Assembly (NCBI GenBank): GCA_016713875.1
Contig: JADJOI010000003.1
Coordinates: forward strand, 372,001-436,000
Reading direction: 5' to 3'
From: Flavobacteriales bacterium
Lineage (GTDB): Bacteria > Bacteroidota > Bacteroidia > Flavobacteriales_F > PHOS-HE28
Length of the DNA stretch: 64,000 nucleotides
Shown here piece by piece: positions 16,764-24,765 of this stretch. The first letter of the stretch is position 1; every line of letters starts with the position of its first letter. The notes beneath the pieces are model-generated. The model was not told the origin of the DNA, did not search any database, and was given only the letters and a program-made list of their open reading frames with translations. A program made the position numbers and the translations under genes.

Positions 16764-18320
16764 ATGAAGCTGAACCACTACACCGCCGCTGCGTTGTTGT
16801 TCCTGCCCGTAGGAGTGACCGGGCAATCCACATTCCAGATCCTTCGACATGGAGCTGGCTTTGCAAAGGGCCATATCATTGAACTGCCGAACGGGGATCT
16901 GTTGTGCGGTCATGGTGCTACTGGGGGGGTCTCGGTAACCGACCCGGATGGGACCATCCAGTTCACGCGGTCGTTCGCCGTCGATTCGTTCCTGGTCCTG
17001 CAGAGTGTGAAGCCCCTTGCGGACGTGGGGTTTCTCCTCGCAGGCGGTTATCGGGTGGATACCTGTTGGGTCGGCGGCCCGAGGCGCATCCATCCTGTGT
17101 TGGGCCGTGCGGATACGCTGGGGAATATCATGGAAGCGAGCTACTACGTATTCAACGAGCCAGCGTGCTTCAGATTGGCGGGAGACCTGGAGCTGTTGGC
17201 CTCCGGTGACGTGCTCGTGCATGGACGGCCGATGATCGGTACGTTGAATGCACTAGACAACATGTATTTGCTCAGGTTGGACTCCATGGGTGATGTGCTT
17301 TGGGCCAAGACCTATGGGTCGGAAGGCGATGGCGTCATCGAGTTCGTCCGTGAACTACCGGGTGGCGACCTTCTGGTCGGCATGAACCGACCCGGTGCCG
17401 GGGCCTGTATGGGGCGCATGGACGCCAATGGCAATGCCCTCTGGTTGAAGTCCTACATCCGGCCGATAGCTGCGGTGAAGGACTGCGTGGTGGAGAACGA
17501 CAGCAGCTTCACCGTGGTCGGTTTCACGGAGACCGGCATGGGCAGCACCCCCCAGCTCTACATGCTCCGCTTGGATGGTGACGGTGACGTGCAGTGGTGC
17601 AAGGCGTACACACGTGATCTTGGGTGGCCTCCGTGGCGTTGCGCATTGGATAAGACCCCGGATGGACAACTCGGCGTGCTGGCCGTTACAGCGGGTAAGG
17701 CCTACCTGATGAAGACCGACCAGAACGGGGATACCCTGTGGACGGCCGCTTTTGGCATACCCGGCTATTCGATGGAGGTCTGGAACCTCCTCGCGGCCTC
17801 GGACGGTGGATTCGTATTCAATGGTGATGCGTCTGGCTTGAACAGCTTCCTTTTCAAGGCGGACTCCCTTGGCCACTTGGGCTGCGACTGGCTGGAGCAC
17901 CATGTTCCGGTACAAGTCCAAGGGCTCTTTCCGACAGATAGCAGCTTCACCCTCGCGACCACGGATGGCGGCGCGGTAAGGATGCCAGCGACGATCAACG
18001 ACACGATCTATCCATCGTTCCCGCCCGAGGATGCGTGCATCTACACCCCGGTACAGACCCTGTTCTCGCCCACGCACCGCCTGCCCGTGCGGCCCAACCC
18101 CACGTCCGGTGCGCTCACGATGGTCTTCCCGGATCCCCTCCGCGCGGACAGCTTCTACAGCGTGTTCGATGGCACGGGCCGCCTGCTGTTCCAACGGCCG
18201 CTGCCCAGCGGCGCCACCAGCGAGGACATCGACCTCTCACGCTTCGGGAGCGGCACCTACCTGCTGCGACTGAGCGGGCCCGAGGGGGTGTACCACGAGC
18301 GGGTGGTGGTGGCGCCGTAG
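16764..18320 (+). CDS. Secreted protein with T9SS type A C-terminal sorting domain
   Basis: 518 aa with a signal peptide ending near VGVTGQ (about residue 21). The body contains repeated propeller-type segments (MYLLRLDSMGDVLWAKTYGS, ACMGRMDANGNALWLKSYI, YMLRLDGDGDVQWCKAYT, YLMKTDQNGDTLWTAAFG), at least four blades of the 'RLDxxGDxxWxKxY' kind. The sorting domain fills the last about 75 residues: VRPNPTSGALTMVFPDPL, YSVFDGTGRLLFQRPLP and GSGTYLLRLSGPEGVYHERV. Exported by T9SS. It lies three bases after the orphan tail remnant; it ends convergent with the AlgX-like gene. Function beyond surface or extracellular location is unknown. Confidence 0.87.
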   Translation: MKLNHYTAAALLFLPVGVTGQSTFQILRHGAGFAKGHIIELPNGDLLCGHGATGGVSVTDPDGTIQFTRSFAVDSFLVLQSVKPLADVGFLLAGGYRVDTCWVGGPRRIHPVLGRADTLGNIMEASYYVFNEPACFRLAGDLELLASGDVLVHGRPMIGTLNALDNMYLLRLDSMGDVLWAKTYGSEGDGVIEFVRELPGGDLLVGMNRPGAGACMGRMDANGNALWLKSYIRPIAAVKDCVVENDSSFTVVGFTETGMGSTPQLYMLRLDGDGDVQWCKAYTRDLGWPPWRCALDKTPDGQLGVLAVTAGKAYLMKTDQNGDTLWTAAFGIPGYSMEVWNLLAASDGGFVFNGDASGLNSFLFKADSLGHLGCDWLEHHVPVQVQGLFPTDSSFTLATTDGGAVRMPATINDTIYPSFPPEDACIYTPVQTLFSPTHRLPVRPNPTSGALTMVFPDPLRADSFYSVFDGTGRLLFQRPLPSGATSEDIDLSRFGSGTYLLRLSGPEGVYHERVVVAP

Positions 18321-18375
18321 GATGGGTGTGGGCCCTGATGGGCAGCTTCCAGCGGGGACCCCGTCCAAGTGCCCC

Positions 18376-20775
18376 TCACAGATCCTCCCGCAGCTTGTCG
18401 TGGCTGAGGTCGGTGATGAAGACCTCCAGCAGTTCCTGCACCACGATGTCGGGCTTCTCGCGGGTGACGATGTCCGGGATGAAGACCGGTGACCACACGT
18501 ACACGCTGCGGCTGAAGTGCTCGCTGAGGTAGGGGATGAGGTACACGGCGAAGGAGTCGCGGAACATCAGCAGCTTGGGCGCCTGGGGGTCGGGGCCCTG
18601 CTTGAACACGGGGCGGTACTTGAAGAAGGCGGAGGCGGGCAGCTCCTCCTCGGCCAGGTCGCGGGCGCGGAGGTCGTCCTTGGGCACCATCATGTAGGTC
18701 ACCCGTGTCAGCTTGTCGTTGATGGCCAGCTGCAGCGCCAGATCGCCCTGGTCGTTGGTGTCGGGCTCCACGATGTAGTCCTCGGGCAGGCAGGGGGCGC
18801 CCACCGCGGGGTGGTCCTGCCGGATGCGCTCCATCAGCGTGCGGTAGCCCACGAAGGCGCCCCAGGGGTTCCAGTGGATGTCGGTGGTGTAGTAGGGGTC
18901 GCGCACGGTGCGGGCCTCGCGCAGGGGGGCGCGCATGTCGATGAACTGTACGCCGGTGCGTGCGCGCAGCGCGGTGATCAGCTGGTCGAGGCCTCCGGTG
19001 CGGCCGGGCAGGGGGGCGTACTTGTCCGGCAGCTTGTCCGGGTAGATGGTGCTGGCCATCGGCGCCACGGTGAGGTAGTAGCTGATGCCCTGCTCGGCCA
19101 GCCAGCGCCGTCGCTTCTCCAGCCGTTCGCAGATAAGCTGCAGCTCGTTCTCGCTGAAGATGGGCAGGTTGCGATACTGGTCCACTACGCCCGGGCGCAT
19201 CAGAAAGAGGTGGCCGTCCTTGCCGAAGACCACGTTGTGCGGCATGGGCGATGACCGCAGTGCATACGTGTGGAAGAGCGCGTTCCAGCGGAACAGCAGC
19301 TTGCGGTAGCCGAAGTGGTCGCCGTAGTACTTGGTGTACTTGGCCGTGAAGTGTTGGATGCTGTGCATCCGGGCCAGCGGCTTCTCGGCCAGCGGGCGCT
19401 TCTCGGTGTCCTCCAAGTAGGGCTGGATGGGCAGCCAGTCGGCCAGCAGGGGCAGCCAGAGCAGCAGCACGAAGGCGCTTGCGAGCGCGACCTCGGCGGG
19501 CCGGCCCCCTCGCGCAGCCTGGTCGAGGGCGGGGGAGCGCCAGGCGCCCAGCAGGGCGAAGAGGGCGGTGACCAGCCCGATGCAGAGCGGCAGCGGGCCG
19601 TTGCCCGACCGCTCCTGCAGGTCCTCCACCCGCGTGCGCAGGTCGGTGTCGCAGTACAGGAACGGGTCGTTGGCGTTGAAGACAAGCCGCAGGCCGCGCG
19701 GGGTCTTTTCCTTGATGCGCACCTGCTCGTTGGTGCCGAACAGGTCGAAGAGCTCTTCGCTGGTGAAGGTCGTGCGTTCGTCGTTGCACCGGAGCGTCAT
19801 GCTGCGGATGAGCAGGCTGTCCTGCATGTTCCCCGGGTCGAAGCGCAGGAAGCCATACGACGTGTCTGCCGGCATGCGGAAGCTCACCAGCTGGGGCCGA
19901 GGCGATCCGCTGAGCGCGGTGTTCACGTAGAAGCCCTCCTTGAAGGCGCCGGGCTTGGCGGCGTGGAACACCTGGAAGTTGTCGCGGTGGGTGGCCACCA
20001 GGTCGAACTCCACGTGCACCGCGCGGTCCTTGAAGTGGATGCCGTTGGTGAGGCCGGTCATCAGCGCACCGCTGCCCAGGGCGACGGCCAGGGCGAGGAG
20101 CTTGCGGCGCAGGGGCACCGCGGCGGTCACGGCGGGTGCGGCGGGGCCGGGCGCGGCCGGAACACGGCGCGGACGCAGCAGCAGGGCGAGCAGCAGGAAG
20201 CAGAGCCCCCCGGCCACGGCGGCCAGGGCGAAGGGGCGGATCACCGGCCGCACGGGGTCCATGGCCTCGGCGGTGAGGTCGGCGATGTCGCGCGTGGTGC
20301 TCAGGTACGGGTCGTCGCCCGTGGCCACCAGGCGGATGGCCTCGCGCAGGGTGTCCACGCTGAAAGGCTTCAGCTGGTGGGTGGGGGCGAAGAGCTCGGC
20401 GATGCGATCGGGGCCGAGGCGCACGGTGCGGTAGGGGCCGCGGAGCACCACGGCGTGCAGCAGCTGTTCGGTGGCGGCGGTGGCGGGGTCGATGCGCAGG
20501 CCCTGCACGCGGGTCATCTCCGGCGGCAGGGCGAAGGAGAGGCGCTGCCGGCCGGCCTGTGCGGCGGAGGTGGCCGTGAGCACGCGGCCGGCATCGTAGG
20601 TGTAAGTGATGTCGTCGAAGAAGAGGGCGTAGCTGTCCTCGTAGGTCGTGGTCACCTCCAGGTCCACCCGCAGGCCGGGCGGGGCGGGCTGCACGCGCAG
20701 GGCCCACCATGCGCCAAAGAACGCCAGGCAGGCGCCCAGCAGGGGCAGCCACAGGCGGCGAACAGCGGGGTCCAT
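18376..20775 (-). CDS. AlgX/AlgJ-like SGNH acetyl-transfer protein with duplicated ectodomain
   Basis: 799 aa. The C-terminal half (about 490-799) is AlgX/AlgJ-like: VVFGKDGHLFLMRPGVVDQY, the Asp-His pair in TTDIHWNPWGAFVGYRTL (D632, H634) and the Ser in LLMFRDSFAVYLIPYL (S741) make up the expected triad. The first half is unlike AlgX: two similar beta-rich segments, about 30-155 and 255-395, each followed by a membrane helix. Parallel words are LRIDPA/LRFDPG, IAELFAPTHQ/LFDLFGTNEQ and DDPYL/NDPFLY. The ATG at 20775 begins two bases after the MBOAT stop; upstream residues in frame are antisense-like. With the MBOAT partner it probably acetylates a surface polysaccharide in the periplasm. Acceptor unknown, though the 6.7-14.7 kb glycan cluster is near. 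Confidence 0.82.
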   Translation of the reverse strand: MDPAVRRLWLPLLGACLAFFGAWWALRVQPAPPGLRVDLEVTTTYEDSYALFFDDITYTYDAGRVLTATSAAQAGRQRLSFALPPEMTRVQGLRIDPATAATEQLLHAVVLRGPYRTVRLGPDRIAELFAPTHQLKPFSVDTLREAIRLVATGDDPYLSTTRDIADLTAEAMDPVRPVIRPFALAAVAGGLCFLLLALLLRPRRVPAAPGPAAPAVTAAVPLRRKLLALAVALGSGALMTGLTNGIHFKDRAVHVEFDLVATHRDNFQVFHAAKPGAFKEGFYVNTALSGSPRPQLVSFRMPADTSYGFLRFDPGNMQDSLLIRSMTLRCNDERTTFTSEELFDLFGTNEQVRIKEKTPRGLRLVFNANDPFLYCDTDLRTRVEDLQERSGNGPLPLCIGLVTALFALLGAWRSPALDQAARGGRPAEVALASAFVLLLWLPLLADWLPIQPYLEDTEKRPLAEKPLARMHSIQHFTAKYTKYYGDHFGYRKLLFRWNALFHTYALRSSPMPHNVVFGKDGHLFLMRPGVVDQYRNLPIFSENELQLICERLEKRRRWLAEQGISYYLTVAPMASTIYPDKLPDKYAPLPGRTGGLDQLITALRARTGVQFIDMRAPLREARTVRDPYYTTDIHWNPWGAFVGYRTLMERIRQDHPAVGAPCLPEDYIVEPDTNDQGDLALQLAINDKLTRVTYMMVPKDDLRARDLAEEELPASAFFKYRPVFKQGPDPQAPKLLMFRDSFAVYLIPYLSEHFSRSVYVWSPVFIPDIVTREKPDIVVQELLEVFITDLSHDKLREDL

Positions 20776-20777
20776 GG

Positions 20778-22205
20778 TCAGAAGCGGAAGTAGATGAAGG
20801 GACTGTAGGTGGTGCTGGCCACGGCCATGGCCACGCCCACGAAGAGCAGCAGCAGGCCCGCCACTTCCAGGGCGCCGCGCACGCCACCGGGCAGGTGGGG
20901 CTCGGTGCGGCGCAGGCCGGTCCAGCGACCCACCAGCGCGTGGACGTTGAGGGCGCCGAGCACGCCGATCCCCAGGGCCACCAGGGTGCTGTGGGTGACG
21001 AAGAGGGCGGGCGGGTTCAGCACGGCATCGCCGGGGTTCACGCCCACCATGGCCAGGATGTAGTGCCACGCCTCGGTGAGGTCGGTGATGCGGAAGAAGA
21101 CCCAGGCCATCAGCACCACCACGAGGGTGTAGAGATGGCCCACGAGGCGCGGCGCGCGGTCGAGCAGGCGGCCGAGCCCGGCGCGCTCGATCACCAGGAA
21201 GAGCCCGTGCACCAGGCCCCACACCACGAAGTTCCAGCTGGCGCCGTGCCACAGGCCGGTGAGCAGGAAGACGATGAAGAGGTTGAGGTAGGTGCGTCCA
21301 GCGCTGAGCCGGCTTCCGCCAAGGGGGATGTAGAGGTAGTCGCGGAACCAGGTGCTGAGGCTGATGTGCCAGCGCCGCCAGAACTCGCGCACCGAGCGCG
21401 CGATGTAGGGCCGGTCGAAGTTCTCCAAAAACCGGAAGCCCAGCATGCGACCCAGGCCGATGGCCATGTCGGTGTAGCCGCTGAAGTCGAAGTAGATCTG
21501 CACGGCGTAGGCCACCGCGCCCAGCCAGGCCGTGGGCAGGGGCAGGTCATCGGACGGGAGGGCGAAGACACCGTCGGCGATGCGGGCGCAGTGGTCGGCG
21601 ATGAGCACCTTCTTGGCCAGGCCCACGATGAAGCGGCGCACGCCGCTGGCGAAGCCGGCCAGGTCGGTGCTGCGGTCGTCGATCTGCCGCGCCACATCCT
21701 GGTAGCGCACGATGGGGCCGGCGATGAGCTGCGGGAAGAGGCTGATGTATAGCGCGAGCGGCCCGGGGCGCTGCTGCACCTCGGCGGTGCCCCGGTACAC
21801 GTCGATCGCATAGCTCATGCCCTGGAAGATGAAGAAGGAGATGCCGATGGGCAGGTGCACCGGCGCCAGCTCCACCGGGGCCAGGCCGAAGGAGCCGGTC
21901 ACGGCGTTGAAGCTGTCGACCAGGAAGTTGGCGTATTTGAAGGCGATGAGCGTGGCCAGGTTGAGGGCCACGGCCACACCCACCCACAGGCGGGGCCGCA
22001 CGCCGCGGTGGATCGCCAGGCCGCACAGGTGGTTCACCAGCACGGTGGCCAGCATCAACAGCACGTAGGCGCCTTCACCCCACGCATAGAACAGCAGGCT
22101 GGCCAGCAGCAGCACCGTGTTCTGCCCGCGGCGGCCGAAGAGCCACACGGCCAGGAGCGTCAGCGGGAGGAAGAGGAAGAGGAAGACCGGCGAACTGAAG
22201 ACCAT
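20778..22205 (-). CDS. MBOAT-family O-acyltransferase (AlgI/PatA-like)
   Basis: 475 aa polytopic membrane protein. The catalytic histidine is H320 in LLTGLWHGASWNFVVWG, and the second conserved site is H280 in EFWRRWHISLSTWFRDYLYI, both as in AlgI. PIGISFFIFQGMSYAIDVYR and QLIAGPIVRYQDV are standard family motifs. AlgI-type proteins carry acetyl groups across the inner membrane for periplasmic AlgX/AlgJ-type transferases, the very partner encoded two bases downstream. A minus-strand TACTTTAG sits 12 nt before the ATG. Length is normal for the family. Confidence 0.93.
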   Translation of the reverse strand: MVFSSPVFLFLFLPLTLLAVWLFGRRGQNTVLLLASLLFYAWGEGAYVLLMLATVLVNHLCGLAIHRGVRPRLWVGVAVALNLATLIAFKYANFLVDSFNAVTGSFGLAPVELAPVHLPIGISFFIFQGMSYAIDVYRGTAEVQQRPGPLALYISLFPQLIAGPIVRYQDVARQIDDRSTDLAGFASGVRRFIVGLAKKVLIADHCARIADGVFALPSDDLPLPTAWLGAVAYAVQIYFDFSGYTDMAIGLGRMLGFRFLENFDRPYIARSVREFWRRWHISLSTWFRDYLYIPLGGSRLSAGRTYLNLFIVFLLTGLWHGASWNFVVWGLVHGLFLVIERAGLGRLLDRAPRLVGHLYTLVVVLMAWVFFRITDLTEAWHYILAMVGVNPGDAVLNPPALFVTHSTLVALGIGVLGALNVHALVGRWTGLRRTEPHLPGGVRGALEVAGLLLLFVGVAMAVASTTYSPFIYFRF

Positions 22206-22217
22206 GGCCGCAGGCGG

Positions 22218-22225
22218 CTAAAGTA
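22218..22225 (-). promoter_or_regulatory. Promoter -7 element for the MBOAT operon
   Basis: Minus-strand TACTTTAG, one mismatch to TAnnTTTG, 12 nt upstream of the ATG at 22205. Confidence 0.4.
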
Positions 22226-22295
22226 GGGAGGTGCACGCGCCGGGCAGGGTCCCTTGTCATGTTAAGATAATGTAAAGTTGTGGTGAAACGATCCT

Positions 22296-22303
22296 TATCT
22301 TTG
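22296..22303 (+). promoter_or_regulatory. Promoter: perfect TAnnTTTG element
   Basis: Plus-strand TATCTTTG matches the Bacteroidota -7 consensus exactly, 28 nt upstream of the ATG at 22332. The preceding 40 bases (22255-22295) are unusually A/T-rich for this genome; a TTG at 22278-22280 is a possible but short-spaced upstream element. Confidence 0.6.
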
Positions 22304-22331
22304 GAACGTTCAACCGGAAACGCTCCACCCC

Positions 22332-22727
22332 ATGCGCACTCTTCTGGCCCTCTTCGCGCTGCTCATGCTCGCACCGGCTTCCGCGCAGGAACTGCTGAAG
22401 CAGGAACACCACGCGAACGGTCGGTTGAAGAGCACCCTGTACCGCGAAGGCGGTTCGGTGCGCTTCATCACCTACTTCGAGAGCGGACGGGTGAAGGAGA
22501 TGGGGGCCTTCCGCGATGGACGCCGGGATGGGCTGTGGCAGCAGTTCGCGGCGAACGGCACGCTGCTGACGCGGGCCGAGTTCGACCGGGGCGTGCGCAC
22601 GGGCACCTGGGAGCTGCGCGACCCCTTCAATGGCAACACCGGGCGGTTGCGTTTCAGCGACGGCCGGCTGGTGGATGGGGCGCAGTACGACCCGAGCGGC
22701 CAGCTGCTCGCGGCGCGCACCTATTGA
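22332..22727 (+). CDS. Secreted MORN-repeat (YwqK-like) protein
   Basis: 131 aa with a signal peptide ending near APASAQ (residue 19). It is followed by MORN-type repeats with the usual alternation of a polar turn and an aromatic strand: EHHANGRLKSTLYREGG, FESGRVKEMGAFRDGRRDGL and WQQFAANGTLLTRAEFDRGV. Databases often call this family 'toxin-antitoxin system YwqK family antitoxin', but nothing resembling a toxin is adjacent; an exported location argues against that role. Single gene with its own perfect promoter element, convergent with the VOC gene. A related MORN protein is encoded at 62338-62877. Function unknown. Confidence 0.8.
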   Translation: MRTLLALFALLMLAPASAQELLKQEHHANGRLKSTLYREGGSVRFITYFESGRVKEMGAFRDGRRDGLWQQFAANGTLLTRAEFDRGVRTGTWELRDPFNGNTGRLRFSDGRLVDGAQYDPSGQLLAARTY

Positions 22728-22745
22728 GCATCGGCAACGCGGGGA

Positions 22746-23177
22746 TCAGTCCCGCTGAAAGACCGCGTCGGGGTCGGCGAAGGCCTTGAACTCGATGGCA
22801 TGACCGTCGGGGTCCTCGATGAAGAGGCTCACCTGTTCGCCCACCTCGCCCTTCATCACGGTGCGGGGCTCGATCAGGAACGGCAGCCCCACCTTCTTGA
22901 GCTTGTCGCGCAGCTTCTTCCAGTCGCTCATGGACAGCACGATGCCCCAGTGGTCGCTGGGCACGCCCGTGGGTGAGGCGGGGCTCTTCGGATTGTAGAT
23001 GCGGGCGGTCTTGATCAGCTTGGGCACCTCCTGGATGGTGAGCTGGTGGCCGAAGAAGTCGTAGTCCACCCAGGTGGCGGCGCTGCGGCCCTCCTTGCAG
23101 CCGAGGAACTTGCCGTAGAAGGCCTTGATGCGTTTGAGGTCGGTGGTGGCGAAGGCGAGGTGGAAGATGCCGTTCAT
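22746..23177 (-). CDS. VOC-superfamily (glyoxalase/bleomycin-resistance fold) protein
   Basis: 143 aa, one VOC module pair. Seen features: FHLAFATTDLKRIKAFYGKF at the N-terminus (H6 a potential metal ligand), WVDYDFFGHQLTIQEV, PSDHWGIVLSMSDW (potential second-module His) and EDPDGHAIEFKAFADP with the C-terminal Glu. This pattern fits small metal-dependent dioxygenase- or lyase-like VOC proteins of unknown substrate. Single-gene unit on the minus strand, transcribed from a start region that overlaps the terminator of the upstream polyamine operon. Confidence 0.8.
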   Translation of the reverse strand: MNGIFHLAFATTDLKRIKAFYGKFLGCKEGRSAATWVDYDFFGHQLTIQEVPKLIKTARIYNPKSPASPTGVPSDHWGIVLSMSDWKKLRDKLKKVGLPFLIEPRTVMKGEVGEQVSLFIEDPDGHAIEFKAFADPDAVFQRD

Positions 23178-23203
23178 GGTGGGTGGGGCCTGGCTGGGTC
23201 GCC

Positions 23204-23211
23204 CGAAAATA
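23204..23211 (-). promoter_or_regulatory. Promoter-like TATTTTCG for the VOC gene
   Basis: Minus-strand TATTTTCG lies 26 nt upstream of the ATG at 23177 and directly abuts the terminator stem, so the same T-run may be the U-tract of that terminator. Confidence 0.35.
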
Positions 23212-23243
23212 CCACGGGCCTGCGCGGAGGAGCAGGCCCGTGG
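23212..23243 (-). terminator. Terminator of the polyamine operon
   Basis: CCACGGGCCTGC (23212-23223) pairs perfectly with GCAGGCCCGTGG (23232-23243), 12-bp stem and 8-nt loop, followed on the minus strand by TATTTTC. Confidence 0.75.
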
Positions 23244-23288
23244 AGCGGGTTATGAGCAGCGCCCGGTTGGTGGGCCTGCGTGGACCGG

Positions 23289-23687
23289 TCAGTCCTCGTC
23301 GTCGTCGGCCTCGCCCTCGTCACCGCCGTCGTCGGCGTCCTCGTCGGTGTCGTCCTCGTCCGTATCCTCCTCCTCCTCACCGGCATCGTCCGTCTCTTCC
23401 TTTTCGTCCTCGGCGCCCTCCAGGCCATCGCCCTCGATCTCCTCGGACACGGCGGCGGCACCATCGTCCTGGTCGAGGAACTCCTCGATCTCGGCGCGGC
23501 TCTCGGGGTTGATCTTGATGAGGTAGATGGCCTCGCTGGTGCGCAGTTCGATCACGCGGAGCGTCTCGCCCTTGGCCGTGCTGATGGCGCGGATGTGCGA
23601 GTTGTCGATGCCGTCGGGATACTGCTCCTGCAGCTTCTCGCGCAGCTCGTCGGTCAGGGTGTTGAAGGAGCGGATCAGGCGTTGCAT
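23289..23687 (-). CDS. Small protein with a very acidic C-terminal tail
   Basis: 132 aa. The first about 75 residues look folded (MQRLIRSFNTLTDELREKLQ, RAISTAKGETLRVIELRTSE, AIYLIKINPESRAEIEEFL); the last about 55 are almost entirely Asp, Glu and Gly (for example EEEEDTDEDDTDEDADDG). No signal peptide or membrane segment. It starts 7 bp after the deoxyhypusine-synthase-like gene, so it is the last gene of that operon. Acidic tails bind polycations, and the operon makes polyamines, but a link is speculation. Family not recognised. Confidence 0.75.
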   Translation of the reverse strand: MQRLIRSFNTLTDELREKLQEQYPDGIDNSHIRAISTAKGETLRVIELRTSEAIYLIKINPESRAEIEEFLDQDDGAAAVSEEIEGDGLEGAEDEKEETDDAGEEEEDTDEDDTDEDADDGGDEGEADDDED

Positions 23688-23694
23688 GGCGGGT

Positions 23695-24669
23695 TCACAT
23701 GTCCAGGATGTAGGCGAAGATCAGCGGGGCCACAATAGTAGCATCGCTTTCGATGATGAACTTGGGGGTGTCGATGTCGAGCTTGCCCCACGTGATCTTC
23801 TCGTTGGGCACGGCGCCGCTGTAGCTGCCGTAGCTGGTGGTGCTGTCGCTGATCTGGCAGAAGTAGCTCCAGAAGGGCACCTCCTCGCGCTGCAGGTCCT
23901 GGTGCAGCATGGGCACCACGCAGATGGGGAAGTCGCCGGCGATGCCGCCGCCGATCTGGAAGAAGCCGATGCCGTCGCGGCCGGCCTCGCGGGTGTACCA
24001 GTCGGCCAGCCACATCATGTACTCGATGCCGCTCTTCATCATGGAGGGCTTGCAATCGCCCGTGATGCAATGACCGGCGAAGATGTTGCCGAGGGTGCTG
24101 TCCTCCCAGCCCGGGCAGATGATGGGCAGGTTGCGCTCCGCGGCGGCCACCATCCAGCTGTCCTTCGGGTCGATCTGGTAGTACTGCTGGAGCACGCCGG
24201 AGTTGATCATGGCGTAGAAATACTCGTGCGGGAAGCGGCGGTGGCGGCTCTTGTCGTCGGCGGTCCAGAGGTCGAGCACGTGCTTCTCCAAGCGACGGAA
24301 GGCCTCGTGCTCGGGGATGCAGGTGTCGGTCACCCGGTTCATGCCGCGGTCGAGGAGGTCGCGCTCCTGCTGCGGGGTGAGGTCGCGGTAGTGGGGGATG
24401 CGCTCGTAGTGGTCGTGGGCCACCAGGTTCATCACGTCCTCCTCGAGGTTGGCGCCGGTGCAGCTGATGATGTCCACCTGCCCGCGGCGGATCATCTCGG
24501 CGAGGATCTTGCCGAGCTCGCCGGTGCTCATGGCGCCGGCCAGGGACACGAGCATCTTGCGGCCGGCGGCCTTGTGGGCCTTGTAGCCTTTGGCGGCATC
24601 GACCAGGGCGGCGGCATTGAAGTGCAGGAAGTGCTTCTCCAGGAAGGCGGAGATGGGGCGTGCGCTCAT
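23695..24669 (-). CDS. Deoxyhypusine-synthase-family protein
   Basis: 324 aa, NAD-dependent deoxyhypusine synthase fold (PF01916 type). The lysine that forms the covalent enamine intermediate in the eukaryotic enzyme is conserved as K296 in EKITWGKLDIDTPKF. Other family blocks: DIISCTGANLEEDVMNLVAH, GFFQIGGGIAGDFPICVVPM and SDATIVAPLIFAYIL. Bacteria lack eIF5A, so members are thought to transfer an aminobutyl group to another acceptor (for example homospermidine-type chemistry). The operon context with arginine decarboxylase supports polyamine metabolism; no agmatinase gene lies between them. Leader of about 40-50 nt with a TATCTTTC element at 24720. Cytoplasmic. Confidence 0.85.
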   Translation of the reverse strand: MSARPISAFLEKHFLHFNAAALVDAAKGYKAHKAAGRKMLVSLAGAMSTGELGKILAEMIRRGQVDIISCTGANLEEDVMNLVAHDHYERIPHYRDLTPQQERDLLDRGMNRVTDTCIPEHEAFRRLEKHVLDLWTADDKSRHRRFPHEYFYAMINSGVLQQYYQIDPKDSWMVAAAERNLPIICPGWEDSTLGNIFAGHCITGDCKPSMMKSGIEYMMWLADWYTREAGRDGIGFFQIGGGIAGDFPICVVPMLHQDLQREEVPFWSYFCQISDSTTSYGSYSGAVPNEKITWGKLDIDTPKFIIESDATIVAPLIFAYILDM

Positions 24670-24719
24670 CAGGGGGGTGTTGGGAGGGCTCCCTTCGGGG
24701 GGGAGGGGAGCGGCGGGGC

Positions 24720-24727
24720 GAAAGATA
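24720..24727 (-). promoter_or_regulatory. Possible promoter for the deoxyhypusine-synthase-like gene
   Basis: Minus-strand TATCTTTC, one mismatch to TAnnTTTG, 50 nt upstream of the ATG at 24669 in a G-rich leader. It might give independent expression downstream of the arginine decarboxylase gene. Confidence 0.3.
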
Positions 24728-24765
24728 GAAGCGGAGCGTGGACGGTCCGGACGACGGTCGGAGGG

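Noticed and set aside
20776..21252. N-terminal extension of the AlgX-like protein
   Set aside because: Antisense-like Arg/Pro/Gly text overlapping the MBOAT gene; the ATG at 20775 gives a proper membrane start.
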